Below, in pieces: positions 34,247 to 41,842 of a stretch of DNA of 45,446 nucleotides (within the stretch, counting starts at the first letter, position 1; every line of letters begins with the position of its first letter). Below the pieces are notes generated by a model. That model had not been told where the DNA came from and searched no databases. It was given only the letters and a program-made list of their open reading frames with translations. This DNA is from Myxococcota bacterium (GTDB lineage Bacteria; Myxococcota_A; Polyangia; JAAYKL01): contig JANQET010000005.1 of NCBI GenBank assembly GCA_028278265.1, positions 1 to 45,446 of the forward strand, written 5' to 3'. Both the position numbers and the translations under genes were made by a program.

Positions 34247-34684
34247 TCACATTTGAATTTTGGTTTCTTCGACGTACATCCGCTCGAGCTGGGTGTCCAG
34301 ATCGACGATGGTCAGCGAATGGTTGTGACAGCCGACCTTGGGACACCCCTCCACCTGACCGCCGTCGGGAAGGTGAATGGCGAACATGCGAATATTGCAG
34401 AACCGGCACAGGGTATCCACAGCAAGGGACACACCGCAGCTCGGACAGAACAGGTCGACGATATCGCCGGGTTTGATCGCCAAATCGCACTCGTACTCGA
34501 ACTTGCCGTAAAACGGATTCAAGTAGATCATTCCCTCGCGGCCGGCAATGCGCACGGTCGCCGACACGGCGCGTTCGCCATCCAACAACGTGCTCGCCGA
34601 CATCAGGGAATGTCCCCGGGGACAGGATCCCTGACTCACGCGAATTCGACCGCTCAACGCCGGAATTGAGGAGCTCGTTTTCAT
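34247..34684 (-). CDS. Zinc-ribbon protein of the redox operon, unknown function
   Basis: A 145-residue protein that I cannot place in a named family. The ATG at 34684 overlaps the preceding ferredoxin stop (ATGA), which fixes the start; 34744 is only an open-frame extension. It has 'GSCPRGHSLM' near residue 20, 'LFCPSCGVSL' and 'CRFCNIRMF' (two CxxC pairs) in the middle, and 'EGCPKVGCHNHSLTIVDL' near the end. These Cys/His groups suggest one or two structural zinc or iron sites, and the 'KPGDIVDLFCPSCG' phrase resembles the setting of a carrier domain. Co-translation with the polyferredoxin suggests an assembly or subunit role. Confidence 0.7.
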   Translation of the reverse strand: MKTSSSIPALSGRIRVSQGSCPRGHSLMSASTLLDGERAVSATVRIAGREGMIYLNPFYGKFEYECDLAIKPGDIVDLFCPSCGVSLAVDTLCRFCNIRMFAIHLPDGGQVEGCPKVGCHNHSLTIVDLDTQLERMYVEETKIQM

Positions 34685-35085
34685 CTTCGCATCTCCAGTG
34701 CCCGGTGAGGGCAGAATCTGACACAGGTGGGTTCTCCGCCGCACAGATCACACTTCAGGGGGATGCCCTTCAGCTCATCGAAATGGATGTGGCCGAACGG
34801 ACAGGCGGTTTCACAGAGGGCACAGCCGATGCACCGTTCTTCGACTACCTCCACTGCGTCGGTCTCCTTATTGCGCATCAACGCGTCAGTGGGGCAGACC
34901 GAGACGCAGGCCGCATCGATGCATTGCATGCAGGTCATCTGCATGAACCTGTCCGGGCCGGTGGGATAGATGTTGATCCGCGAATGACCCAGGTTGCCAT
35001 CGACGCCCTTGACCATCGAGCAGGCGAGCTCGCAGGTGCGGCACCCCGTGCAGTTCTTGGGGATGACGGTGTATGTCTTTTCCAT
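34681..35085 (-). CDS. Four-cluster ferredoxin subunit (HycB/HydN-like)
   Basis: A 134-residue electron-transfer protein with 16 Cys in the DMSO reductase-subunit-B-type pattern: 'CTGCRTCELAC', 'CMQCIDAACVSVCPTDA', 'CIGCALCETACPFGH' and 'CDLCGGEPTCVRFCPHRAL'. That gives room for four [4Fe-4S] clusters. There is no export signal, so it works in the cytoplasm. It lies 17 bases after the NuoG-like gene and overlaps the zinc-ribbon gene. It likely passes electrons between the NuoEFG-like module and another partner, perhaps the terminal nitroreductase. Confidence 0.9.
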   Translation of the reverse strand: MEKTYTVIPKNCTGCRTCELACSMVKGVDGNLGHSRINIYPTGPDRFMQMTCMQCIDAACVSVCPTDALMRNKETDAVEVVEERCIGCALCETACPFGHIHFDELKGIPLKCDLCGGEPTCVRFCPHRALEMRR

Positions 35086-35102
35086 GCTCTATCCTCCCGC
35101 GC

Positions 35103-35855
35103 CTACAGACTCAGCCGAGCGAAGTGACCGGACAACTCGCTCTTTTTGCAGGCCGAACAAACCGTGTAGTAGTCATTGGGAAGCCGCCGATTCTCCAGGG
35201 CGTAATCCCGATACGCCTTGGTGATCAGCGGTTCCCCGCAGACCTTGCAGGTCACGAATTCAAACTCCCGTTTCCAAATGGTCCGCGTCTCTGCTGTGTC
35301 GACCATCTCGATATGCCCCGTGGGACAAATCGTGGCGCAGGTGCCGCAACCGACACAGGACTCGGCGTGCTCGTGAAACGGCGGGGCAACCTCCTTGAGC
35401 GTTCCCCGATTGACGGCGCTAATCGCGTGGCAGCCCAACTTGGCACAGGCCCGCACACAGAGATAGCACATGATACACTTGGAGCCGTCGGTGAACTGCT
35501 GGTACTCGGTGACTTGTCCGTGCTGGGTCGCCAGGTCGCGGATTACGGTTGATTCCGGGCATCTCGCCATCAACAGGTCGAGCACGGTTTGCCGCAGTCG
35601 CAGCACCCCCTCGCTTCGGGTCTGCACGATCAACCCCTCCTCGACCGGGTACAAACAGGCGCTGACCAATTTGGTGCTTCCGTTCCAGTCCTCACCGGTG
35701 ATCTCCACCGTGCACAGGCGACAAGCCCCCACCGCCTCGAGCGCCTCGTGGTGGCACAGGGTCGGAATATCGATCTGGTTGCGCCGGGCGACCTCCAGAA
35801 TCGTCTCCCCCTCTTCGGCGTTGAATTTGCGATTATCGATCAAGATCTGCGTCAT
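35103..35855 (-). CDS. NuoG N-terminal/HoxU-like iron-sulfur subunit
   Basis: A 250-residue protein. Residues 1-75 are a plant-type [2Fe-2S] domain ('HEALEAVGACRLCTVEITG' carries Cys ligands). A short His/Cys segment follows ('RCPESTVIRDLATQHG'), then two [4Fe-4S] motifs ('CIMCYLCVRACAKLGC' and 'CVGCGTCATICPTG'). The C-terminus adds a zinc-ribbon-like end ('CKVCGEP' and 'CSACKKSEL') that standard HoxU proteins lack. It stops before the molybdopterin-like part of true NuoG and before any H-cluster, so it is an electron-wiring subunit and not a hydrogenase. It sits between the NuoF-like and polyferredoxin genes. Confidence 0.88.
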   Translation of the reverse strand: MTQILIDNRKFNAEEGETILEVARRNQIDIPTLCHHEALEAVGACRLCTVEITGEDWNGSTKLVSACLYPVEEGLIVQTRSEGVLRLRQTVLDLLMARCPESTVIRDLATQHGQVTEYQQFTDGSKCIMCYLCVRACAKLGCHAISAVNRGTLKEVAPPFHEHAESCVGCGTCATICPTGHIEMVDTAETRTIWKREFEFVTCKVCGEPLITKAYRDYALENRRLPNDYYTVCSACKKSELSGHFARLSL

Positions 35856-35881
35856 CGTCCCTACCTTTTCATCTCAATGCA

Positions 35882-37765
35882 TTACGTCGTGACGACTGCG
35901 TCATCTTTGCACACCAACCGACAAGCACCGCACTTGGTACAAAGCTCTTGATTGATGGCGTGCAGCTTTTTCTTTTGTCCGGTGATCGCTTCGGTCGGGC
36001 AGGCCTTGATGCACAGCATACAGCCCGTACATTTCTCGGCATCGATCAAAAACGTCGTGATCGCCTGGCACACGCCGGCCGGACACTTTTTCCGCTCGAT
36101 ATGGGCCTCGTACTCATCTCTGAAATTGCGCAGGGTACTGAGCACCGGATTCGGCGCGGACTTGCCCAGACCGCACAGCGCCCCCACTTGCACGTCTTCG
36201 GCCAACCGCTCGAGCTTGGCCAGGTCACCCGTCTTGCCCTCCCCCTTGGCAAAGGCGTCGAGCATGGCGTGCAGCTGGAAGATCCCCTCCCGGCAGGGCA
36301 CGCACTTACCGCACGATTCCTCGAGTAGAAACTTGAGAAAGTAGCGCGCCACGTCGACCATGCAGGTGTGATCGTCCATCACGATCATCCCGCCGGAGCC
36401 CATCATCGAGCCGGCCGCGGTCAGCGCATCGAAGTCGACCGGCAGATCCAGGTGCTCTTCTGACAGGCACCCTCCCGAAGGGCCACCGGTCTGCACCGCC
36501 TTGAACGGCCGGTCATTGATGATTCCGCCGCCCACGCCGAACACCACATCCCTCAGCGGCGTACCCATCGGCACTTCGATCAGACCGGTGTTGACCACTT
36601 TGCCGACCAGGCAAAACGCTTTGGTCCCGGCCGATCCCTCGGTGCCCAGCTGACGGAACCACTTTCCCCTTTCGCGAATGATCGCCGGCACACAGGCAAA
36701 GGTCTCGACGTTGTTGAGTACAGTCGGTTTGTCGTACAGTCCCTTGGCCACCGAGCGCACGTACTTGGCCCTCGGCTCACCCACGTTTCCTTCGATGCTG
36801 CGCATCAGCGCCGAAGACTCACCGCAGACAAACGCCCCGCCCCCGCGGCTGATCCGGATGTCGAAATCGAGGTCGCTCCCCAAAATATTGTCGCCGAGCA
36901 ACCCGGCCGCGCGGCAAGCGTCGATCGCCGCCTGGAGTCGGGAGACCGCCCGGGGGTACTCGTTGCGCACGTAGATGAACCCCCGCTTGGCCCCCACGGC
37001 CAAGGCGCAGATGATCATCCCCTCGAGCACCCGGTAGGGATCCCCCTCCATGATGCAGCAGTCCATGAAGGCACCCGGATCCCCCTCGTCCCCGTTGCAG
37101 ATCACGAACCGTTCGTCCCCTTCGGCCGCCACACAGGAGCGCCACTTTCGCCCCGTGGCGAACCCACCGCCGCCCCGGCCCCGCAAGCCGGACTCAACGA
37201 CTTCACCGATAATCGCCTCGGGCGTGAGGGTCAGCGCCTTGGCCAATGGGGCAAACCCGCCGGCCGCCAAGTAGGCGTCCAGGCTCTCGGCGGCGACCCG
37301 ACCGCACCCTTCCAGGGCGATCGTGGTTTGGTTCTGATAGAAGGGGATCTTCGAGCGCTCGGCGATCCGCTCGCCGGTCTCGGGATTCTTGTACAGCAGC
37401 TTGTCGATCACTTTTCCCTGTTGCAGGGTTTGTTCGACAATCTCCCTAGCCTTTTTGGGGGTTACCTTGGTGTAGAGAATATCGTCGGGCTGAATGTGGA
37501 CCAGCGGCCCGACCTGGCAAAACCCCTGACAACCCGTCTTGGTTGCGTAGAGCGGCTCCGCGTGATCGGCGCAGGGCGCAAGCTCGATCTGCAAATCGAG
37601 TTTTGCCCCGTCGGCCGCTTCGACCAGGGCGTCGAAAACTTCGAAGGCCCCCAACGCTGCACAACCGGTTCCCGAGCAAACGAGCACGCGCTTTTTGATC
37701 TTGCGATCGGTGCTGGCCAGGGTGGCGCTTTTGTCGGCGAGCTCAGTTGGTGTGGTAAATCGCAT
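35882..37765 (-). CDS. NuoF/HydB-like NAD(H)-binding flavoprotein subunit
   Basis: A 627-residue subunit expected to exchange electrons between NAD(H) and iron-sulfur clusters through FMN. The N-terminal 120 residues are a thioredoxin-like [2Fe-2S] domain ('VCSGTGCAALG' and 'TKTGCQGFCQVGP'). The core has 'GRGGGGFATGRKW' (FMN/NADH loop), 'NGDEGDPGAFMD', and 'SCGKCVPCREG' with a later Cys for a [4Fe-4S] cluster. The C-terminus adds two more [4Fe-4S] motifs ('CTGCMLCIKACPTEA' and 'CTKCGACRLVC'). This four-part layout is that of HydB/HymB-type soluble diaphorases rather than respiratory NuoF. The NuoE partner is directly upstream. Confidence 0.95.
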   Translation of the reverse strand: MRFTTPTELADKSATLASTDRKIKKRVLVCSGTGCAALGAFEVFDALVEAADGAKLDLQIELAPCADHAEPLYATKTGCQGFCQVGPLVHIQPDDILYTKVTPKKAREIVEQTLQQGKVIDKLLYKNPETGERIAERSKIPFYQNQTTIALEGCGRVAAESLDAYLAAGGFAPLAKALTLTPEAIIGEVVESGLRGRGGGGFATGRKWRSCVAAEGDERFVICNGDEGDPGAFMDCCIMEGDPYRVLEGMIICALAVGAKRGFIYVRNEYPRAVSRLQAAIDACRAAGLLGDNILGSDLDFDIRISRGGGAFVCGESSALMRSIEGNVGEPRAKYVRSVAKGLYDKPTVLNNVETFACVPAIIRERGKWFRQLGTEGSAGTKAFCLVGKVVNTGLIEVPMGTPLRDVVFGVGGGIINDRPFKAVQTGGPSGGCLSEEHLDLPVDFDALTAAGSMMGSGGMIVMDDHTCMVDVARYFLKFLLEESCGKCVPCREGIFQLHAMLDAFAKGEGKTGDLAKLERLAEDVQVGALCGLGKSAPNPVLSTLRNFRDEYEAHIERKKCPAGVCQAITTFLIDAEKCTGCMLCIKACPTEAITGQKKKLHAINQELCTKCGACRLVCKDDAVVTT

Positions 37766-37772
37766 GTCGCCT

Positions 37773-38246
37773 CTACTTGCCTTTGGACAGTCGTTTCAAA
37801 ATGGTCCCCGGTTTCACATCGGCCAGGTACTTCTCGCCGGCGATGACCACCGGAGCCAGGGCGCAGGCCCCGACGCAGTTGACCACCTCCAGGGTGTACT
37901 TCATGTCAGAGGTCGTCTCCCCGGGACCAATCCCCAAACCGTGCTGGAAATCCTCCACCACCACGGGGGCTCCGCGGATGTGACAGGTCGTGCCCAGACA
38001 GACCTTGACGATCGTTTTGCCCCGGGGTTTGAGGCTGAACGCTTTGTAAAACGTGGCCACCGCGTAGACCTTGCCCAAGGGCACTTCCAGGTGATCCGCC
38101 GCTGCGCGAATCGCCTCTTCCGGCAGGTAATTGACCGCCTCTTGGATGTCCTGCAGCAGGTGCACCAGGGCATCGGTCGCCCCGCGAGGGTGGTTGCCGA
38201 GCACCCCCTCAATCGCCTTCATATCGACGGCAGGTCCGGCGGCCAT
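37773..38246 (-). CDS. NuoE/HydC-like [2Fe-2S] subunit
   Basis: A 157-residue thioredoxin-fold subunit with four cluster ligands, two in 'KVCLGTTCHIRGAP' (C-x4-C) and two in 'VNCVGACALAPVV' (C-x3-C). The helical N-terminal part ('LLQDIQEAVNYLPEEAIRAA') is family-typical. The ATG at 38246 overlaps the KorC stop by one base (TGATG), which fixes the start; the frame stays open upstream only because it runs antisense-free over korC. It passes electrons to or from the NuoF-like flavoprotein, seven bases downstream. The overlap physically joins the KOR and Nuo-like gene sets. Confidence 0.95.
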   Translation of the reverse strand: MAAGPAVDMKAIEGVLGNHPRGATDALVHLLQDIQEAVNYLPEEAIRAAADHLEVPLGKVYAVATFYKAFSLKPRGKTIVKVCLGTTCHIRGAPVVVEDFQHGLGIGPGETTSDMKYTLEVVNCVGACALAPVVIAGEKYLADVKPGTILKRLSKGK

Positions 38247-38800
38247 CACCCTTCTCCCCTCAGCTTCAGCCCTTTGTCGAATCCCGCCTCGAACGCGGCA
38301 ACATTGGCCGGGATGAACTTGGCCTTGCGGGCAAACTCTTTTTTGATCATCTCGATCGTGGTCTCTTTTTCGACGATACCCGACCACCCCACATAGGCGC
38401 CGAGCATCACCAGATTGGCCGCCCGCACCGTACCCGCCTCCTGGGCTATCTCGCCGGCCGAGATGTACAGCACGCTGCAATCATCTCGATCGGCCTTGAT
38501 CGGTACCAGGGTGTCGTTGACGACGATCAGTCCCTTTTCCTTGACCCGGACGCCGAACTTTTCGAGCGAGGGTTGGTTCATCACGAGCAGGGCAGTCGGC
38601 TGCGTGATGTAAGGCGATCCCACCGGTCGTTCTGAAATACAAACAGTGACATTCGCCGTGCCGCCGCGCATCTCCGGTCCGTAAGACGGCAACCAGCTGA
38701 CCTCTTTGCCCAGGTTCATCGCCGCGTAGGCCAACAGCTTGCCGGACAGCAGCATCCCCTGCCCGCCGAATCCGGCCATCAGGACTTCGGTTACTTCCAT
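38246..38800 (-). CDS. korC: 2-oxoacid:ferredoxin oxidoreductase gamma subunit
   Basis: A 184-residue subunit of the pyruvate/ketoisovalerate oxidoreductase gamma family. 'LMAGFGGQGMLLSGKLLAYA' at the N-terminus and 'LPSYGPEMRGGTANVTVCIS' are the two most conserved blocks. It overlaps korB by ten bases and touches the NuoE-like gene. It forms the CoA-binding side of the complex with KorA and KorB. The specificity symbol (kor versus vor) is by convention; the sequence alone does not settle 2-oxoglutarate against branched-chain oxoacids. Confidence 0.93.
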   Translation of the reverse strand: MEVTEVLMAGFGGQGMLLSGKLLAYAAMNLGKEVSWLPSYGPEMRGGTANVTVCISERPVGSPYITQPTALLVMNQPSLEKFGVRVKEKGLIVVNDTLVPIKADRDDCSVLYISAGEIAQEAGTVRAANLVMLGAYVGWSGIVEKETTIEMIKKEFARKAKFIPANVAAFEAGFDKGLKLRGEG

Positions 38801-39555
38801 TTGGGCCCTCCCTCAAAATCCTCGGGACGCTTTTTGATGCCCAGGCTGTAGTAGGGCAACATCTCCTGCTCCAGCCAGCTGTCCGATTCCCGCGGGGAGA
38901 GCCCCCAGTTGGTCGGGCAGGTGGAGAGAAACTCGACAAAGGTGTAGCAGCGGCCCTCGGCCTGATACTCGAAGGCCTGGCGCAACACCTGCTTGGCTTT
39001 GACCGTCTCCTGGGGCGAGTGCACCGAGACCCGCGCCACAAAGGCCGGGGTGGTCAACGTGGCCAACAGCTCGGCGACCTTGATCGGGTATCCCGCGTCG
39101 TTGACATCGCGGCCGGCCGGACAGGTGGTGGCCCGTTGATTCGGCATCGTGGTCGGGGCCATCTGGCCGCCGGTCATGCCGTAAATCGCGTTGTTGACGA
39201 AGATCGAGGTGAACTTTTCACCCCGGTTGGCCGCATGAACGATTTCGGCCATGCCGATGGAAGCCAGGTCCCCATCTCCCTGGTAGGTGAAGACACACAG
39301 ATTGGGGCGGGTGCGCTTGGCACCGGTAGCCACCGCCGGGGCCCGGCCATGGGAGGCCTCGAACATGTCACAGTTGAAATATTCGTAGGCCAGTACCGAG
39401 CAGCCCACCGGCGCCACCCCGACCGTGCGCTCCCGCAACCCGAGCTCCATCAGGGTTTCCCCGACCAAGCGGTGGATCACCCCGTGGGTGCAGCCCGGAC
39501 AATAGTGAGTGGGTTTGCGCGTCAAACCGTCCGAATAGGCGAAGATCTTCTTCAT
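38791..39555 (-). CDS. korB: 2-oxoacid:ferredoxin oxidoreductase beta subunit (TPP-binding)
   Basis: A 254-residue thiamine-pyrophosphate subunit. Cluster ligands appear in 'THYCPGCTHGVIHRL' and 'GVAPVGCSVLAYEYFNC'. The TPP/Mg motif is 'TYQGDGDLASIGMAEIVHAA', completed by 'NNAIYGMTGGQMAPTT'. The ATG at 39555 opens 'MKKIFAYSDG'; the longer frame upstream reads antisense-like filler and overlaps korA, so I reject it. KorB decarboxylates the 2-oxoacid and hands electrons to its cluster, while KorA and KorC complete the active complex. Confidence 0.94.
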   Translation of the reverse strand: MKKIFAYSDGLTRKPTHYCPGCTHGVIHRLVGETLMELGLRERTVGVAPVGCSVLAYEYFNCDMFEASHGRAPAVATGAKRTRPNLCVFTYQGDGDLASIGMAEIVHAANRGEKFTSIFVNNAIYGMTGGQMAPTTMPNQRATTCPAGRDVNDAGYPIKVAELLATLTTPAFVARVSVHSPQETVKAKQVLRQAFEYQAEGRCYTFVEFLSTCPTNWGLSPRESDSWLEQEMLPYYSLGIKKRPEDFEGGPKWK

Positions 39556-39566
39556 CACCAGGCTCC

Positions 39567-40634
39567 TTACTTTTTCATCGCCGCGAGGGACTCGCGCACC
39601 TTGTCCTGTACCTCTTCCACCGCCGGAATCAGGCCACCGGTTTTGCCGAAGAAATCGACCGGCTTGCCCTCGACGTTGGCCAGCCGCACATCTTCGATCA
39701 TCTGGCCCATGTTCATCTCCACGCTGATCACCGACTTGGACCGCCCAATCGCTTCGGCGCACGCCTCATATGGAAATGGGTTGACCGTGATCGGCCGGAA
39801 CAAGCCCACATTAAGGCCCTCCGCTTTCAACTGGTCAATCGCCGTCTTGCAGATACGGGCCATCATACCGAAGCCGACGAGAAGCAGGTCGTACGGCTCA
39901 TCGCAGTTGTACAGCTCGAACCGCAGCTCGTTCTGCTTGATCAACTCGAATTTCTCTTTGAGCTTGATGTTTTGCTGGTACAGCAGATCCGGATCGAGAT
40001 AGAGGGAATTGACGATGCGCCGCGGCCGGTCTTTGCAGCCGGTCAGACCCCAATCGCCCGGATCGAGGGGCGGTCCGATTTCCTTGTCGGGAAAGCTGAC
40101 CGGCTCCATCATCTGGCCGATCATGCCGTCGCCGATCACCATCACCGGGTTGCGGTATTTCTCGGCCAACTCGAAGGATATGATTGTCAAATCGACCGCC
40201 TCTTGAACAGACGACGGGGCGAGCACGATGATATCGAAATCCCCGTGGGCGGTGCCCTTGGTCGCCTGAAAATAGTCGCTTTGAGAGGGCAGAATGCCGC
40301 CCAGCCCGGGCCCGCACCGCATAATGTTGACCACCACCACGGGCAGCTCACAACAGGCGATGTACGAGAGAGCCTCTGCCATCAGGCTGATCCCCGGCGA
40401 CGACGAAGTGGTCAGCACGCGCATCCCCACGCCGGCTGCGCCGTAGATCATGTTGGATGCCGCCACCTCGCTCTCCGCCTGCACATACTGGCCGCCCACC
40501 TCGGGCAGGCGCTTGGACAGGTACTCGGGAACCTCGCTCTGGGGCGTAATCGGATAGCCGAAAAAGTGAAGGCACCCGGCGCGAATCGCCGCCTCACCAA
40601 TGGCTTCATTGCCTTTCATCAGCACTTTGGTCAT
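39567..40634 (-). CDS. korA: 2-oxoacid:ferredoxin oxidoreductase alpha subunit
   Basis: A 355-residue subunit of the KorA/VorB type. 'MKGNEAIGEAAIRAGCLHFF' and 'YPITPQSEVPEYLSKRLPEV' at the N-terminus are the pyrimidine-side TPP contacts. 'TTSSSPGISLMAEALSYIA' and 'MRCGPGLGGILPSQSDYFQA' are further signature blocks. The C-terminal domain ('LFRPITVNPFPYEACAEAIG') is the substrate/CoA-side domain. It follows the small ferredoxin by 14 bases. The nearest named relatives are probably 3-methyl-2-oxobutanoate or 2-oxoglutarate:ferredoxin oxidoreductases. Confidence 0.95.
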   Translation of the reverse strand: MTKVLMKGNEAIGEAAIRAGCLHFFGYPITPQSEVPEYLSKRLPEVGGQYVQAESEVAASNMIYGAAGVGMRVLTTSSSPGISLMAEALSYIACCELPVVVVNIMRCGPGLGGILPSQSDYFQATKGTAHGDFDIIVLAPSSVQEAVDLTIISFELAEKYRNPVMVIGDGMIGQMMEPVSFPDKEIGPPLDPGDWGLTGCKDRPRRIVNSLYLDPDLLYQQNIKLKEKFELIKQNELRFELYNCDEPYDLLLVGFGMMARICKTAIDQLKAEGLNVGLFRPITVNPFPYEACAEAIGRSKSVISVEMNMGQMIEDVRLANVEGKPVDFFGKTGGLIPAVEEVQDKVRESLAAMKK

Positions 40635-40648
40635 GCCCTACCTCCTTT

Positions 40649-40882
40649 CTAGTACGAGAAAAACTCGTACCGGGCGCCCGCCACATACACCTCGATCGCC
40701 GAGTCGGGGCACGCGATGGCGCACATCCGACAGCCGATACACCGGGGCGCGTCCACCACATTGGCATAGTTGTAACCCTTGGCGTTGAGCTTGGGGGACA
40801 TCTTGACAATCTGTTGGGGGCAGGCGTCGTTGCACCGCTCACAGCCTTTGCAACGCTCTACCATAACCTCGATTTTAGGCAT
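40649..40882 (-). CDS. korD: Ferredoxin/delta subunit of the 2-oxoacid oxidoreductase
   Basis: A 77-residue protein with two [4Fe-4S] motifs, 'CKGCERCNDACPQ' and 'CIGCRMCAIACPDSA', in the spacing of KorD/PorD subunits. The C-terminal 'YEFFSY' tail is typical of KorD rather than free ferredoxins. It lies 21 bases after the P-loop NTPase and 14 bases before korA, so it is part of the same transcript. It probably receives electrons from the KorB cluster. Confidence 0.93.
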   Translation of the reverse strand: MPKIEVMVERCKGCERCNDACPQQIVKMSPKLNAKGYNYANVVDAPRCIGCRMCAIACPDSAIEVYVAGARYEFFSY

Positions 40883-40903
40883 CTTGAACTCCTCGGATAC
40901 TTC

Positions 40904-41674
40904 TCACGGTCTACCGATCGGCTTTACCGCGGGAGCCGGATCGGTTTCAAGTCGTCTGCTCGAACTATCGCCTTTTTCACTGGGACGCAACCAGGGGGGC
41001 AGCATGATGCGGTCGAGAACGAGCAACGGCTCGTCGATCGCCTGCAAAAGGGGGTCCTGGTCGAACGGGGCCATCGCCGAAACGAACGCGATGTCGATCC
41101 CCGCCCGTGCGGCGACCTGCCGCGCCAAGGCGACCCCTTCCAAAATGACATCTGTCGTTGTTTCGGTGACCAGGTGCGAATTGCAAATCAATCCGTTGAC
41201 CGACAAACGGGACGACTGCTCAATTGCCCCCTTCATCTTGAGACACCCCTCCACCGTGTTGGTGAAGGGCCGCCGGGCGTTGATCACCTGCAACAACTGA
41301 TAGGGCGAATCCCCCAGATTCTCGGCCAATGATGACAACAGGGTGGCGCCCACATCATCCCCACCCACGTCGAAGATTGACACATTCTCCGCCTGTGGTC
41401 GCAGCATACCCTTGATCTCGGGAACCACAATCGGCAAATCGGCGAAACGCTGGACACCCGGCGGGGTCACCACTTCAATCCCCTGCTGTTCCATCGTCTC
41501 CCTCGCTTCGCGGCAGCGGAAGTAGGGATTGACAATGTCGAGATCGGCAATGCGCACCTGTTTCCCCTGCCGCTGGAGCGAGAGGGCCAGATTGACGGCC
41601 ACTTCCGTTTTTCCAGATCCGTAGTTTCCGACAATGATGATCAGTGAAGTTGCGGGGCGATAGGGTCTGGGCAC
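40904..41674 (-). CDS. P-loop NTPase of the redox operon
   Basis: A 256-residue MinD/CobQ-like ATPase. The Walker A is 'GNYGSGKTEVAVNLA' (residues 16-30), an ordinary GxxGxGKT rather than the deviant KGGxGKT of ParA/MinD. 'IADLDIVNPYFRCREARETM' and 'VSIFDVGGDDVGATLLSSLA' are the switch-like regions, the latter carrying a DxGG motif. I chose GTG 41674 with GAGGAG five bases upstream; the longer frame runs antisense through mlaF. It is the first gene of the KOR/Nuo-like operon and divergent from the ABC ATPase. Cofactor insertion, complex assembly or sensing are possible roles; none can be shown. Confidence 0.82.
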   Translation of the reverse strand: MPRPYRPATSLIIIVGNYGSGKTEVAVNLALSLQRQGKQVRIADLDIVNPYFRCREARETMEQQGIEVVTPPGVQRFADLPIVVPEIKGMLRPQAENVSIFDVGGDDVGATLLSSLAENLGDSPYQLLQVINARRPFTNTVEGCLKMKGAIEQSSRLSVNGLICNSHLVTETTTDVILEGVALARQVAARAGIDIAFVSAMAPFDQDPLLQAIDEPLLVLDRIMLPPWLRPSEKGDSSSRRLETDPAPAVKPIGRP

Positions 41675-41842
41675 TGGGCTCTCCTCAACCTTTGGGATGG
41701 TCAACCGCTCCCATCGAGCAATTGACCCGCTCAAGTCCAATAAGCACAACGGATCCCTTCTGGCAACAATGATCGTTATCATACGCTTTTTGATTAAGCC
41801 ACGGCGCTTGACTTCCAGCCGCGCGAAGATAACGATCCCTGC

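Noticed and set aside
35103..35855. [FeFe]-hydrogenase catalytic subunit
   Set aside because: The protein has a [2Fe-2S] and two [4Fe-4S] motifs but no H-cluster motifs and is only 250 residues long.
38247..38480. Extended start for the NuoE-like protein
   Set aside because: It overlaps korC in another frame and is rich in Arg/Gly filler; ATG 38246 overlaps the korC stop as TGATG.
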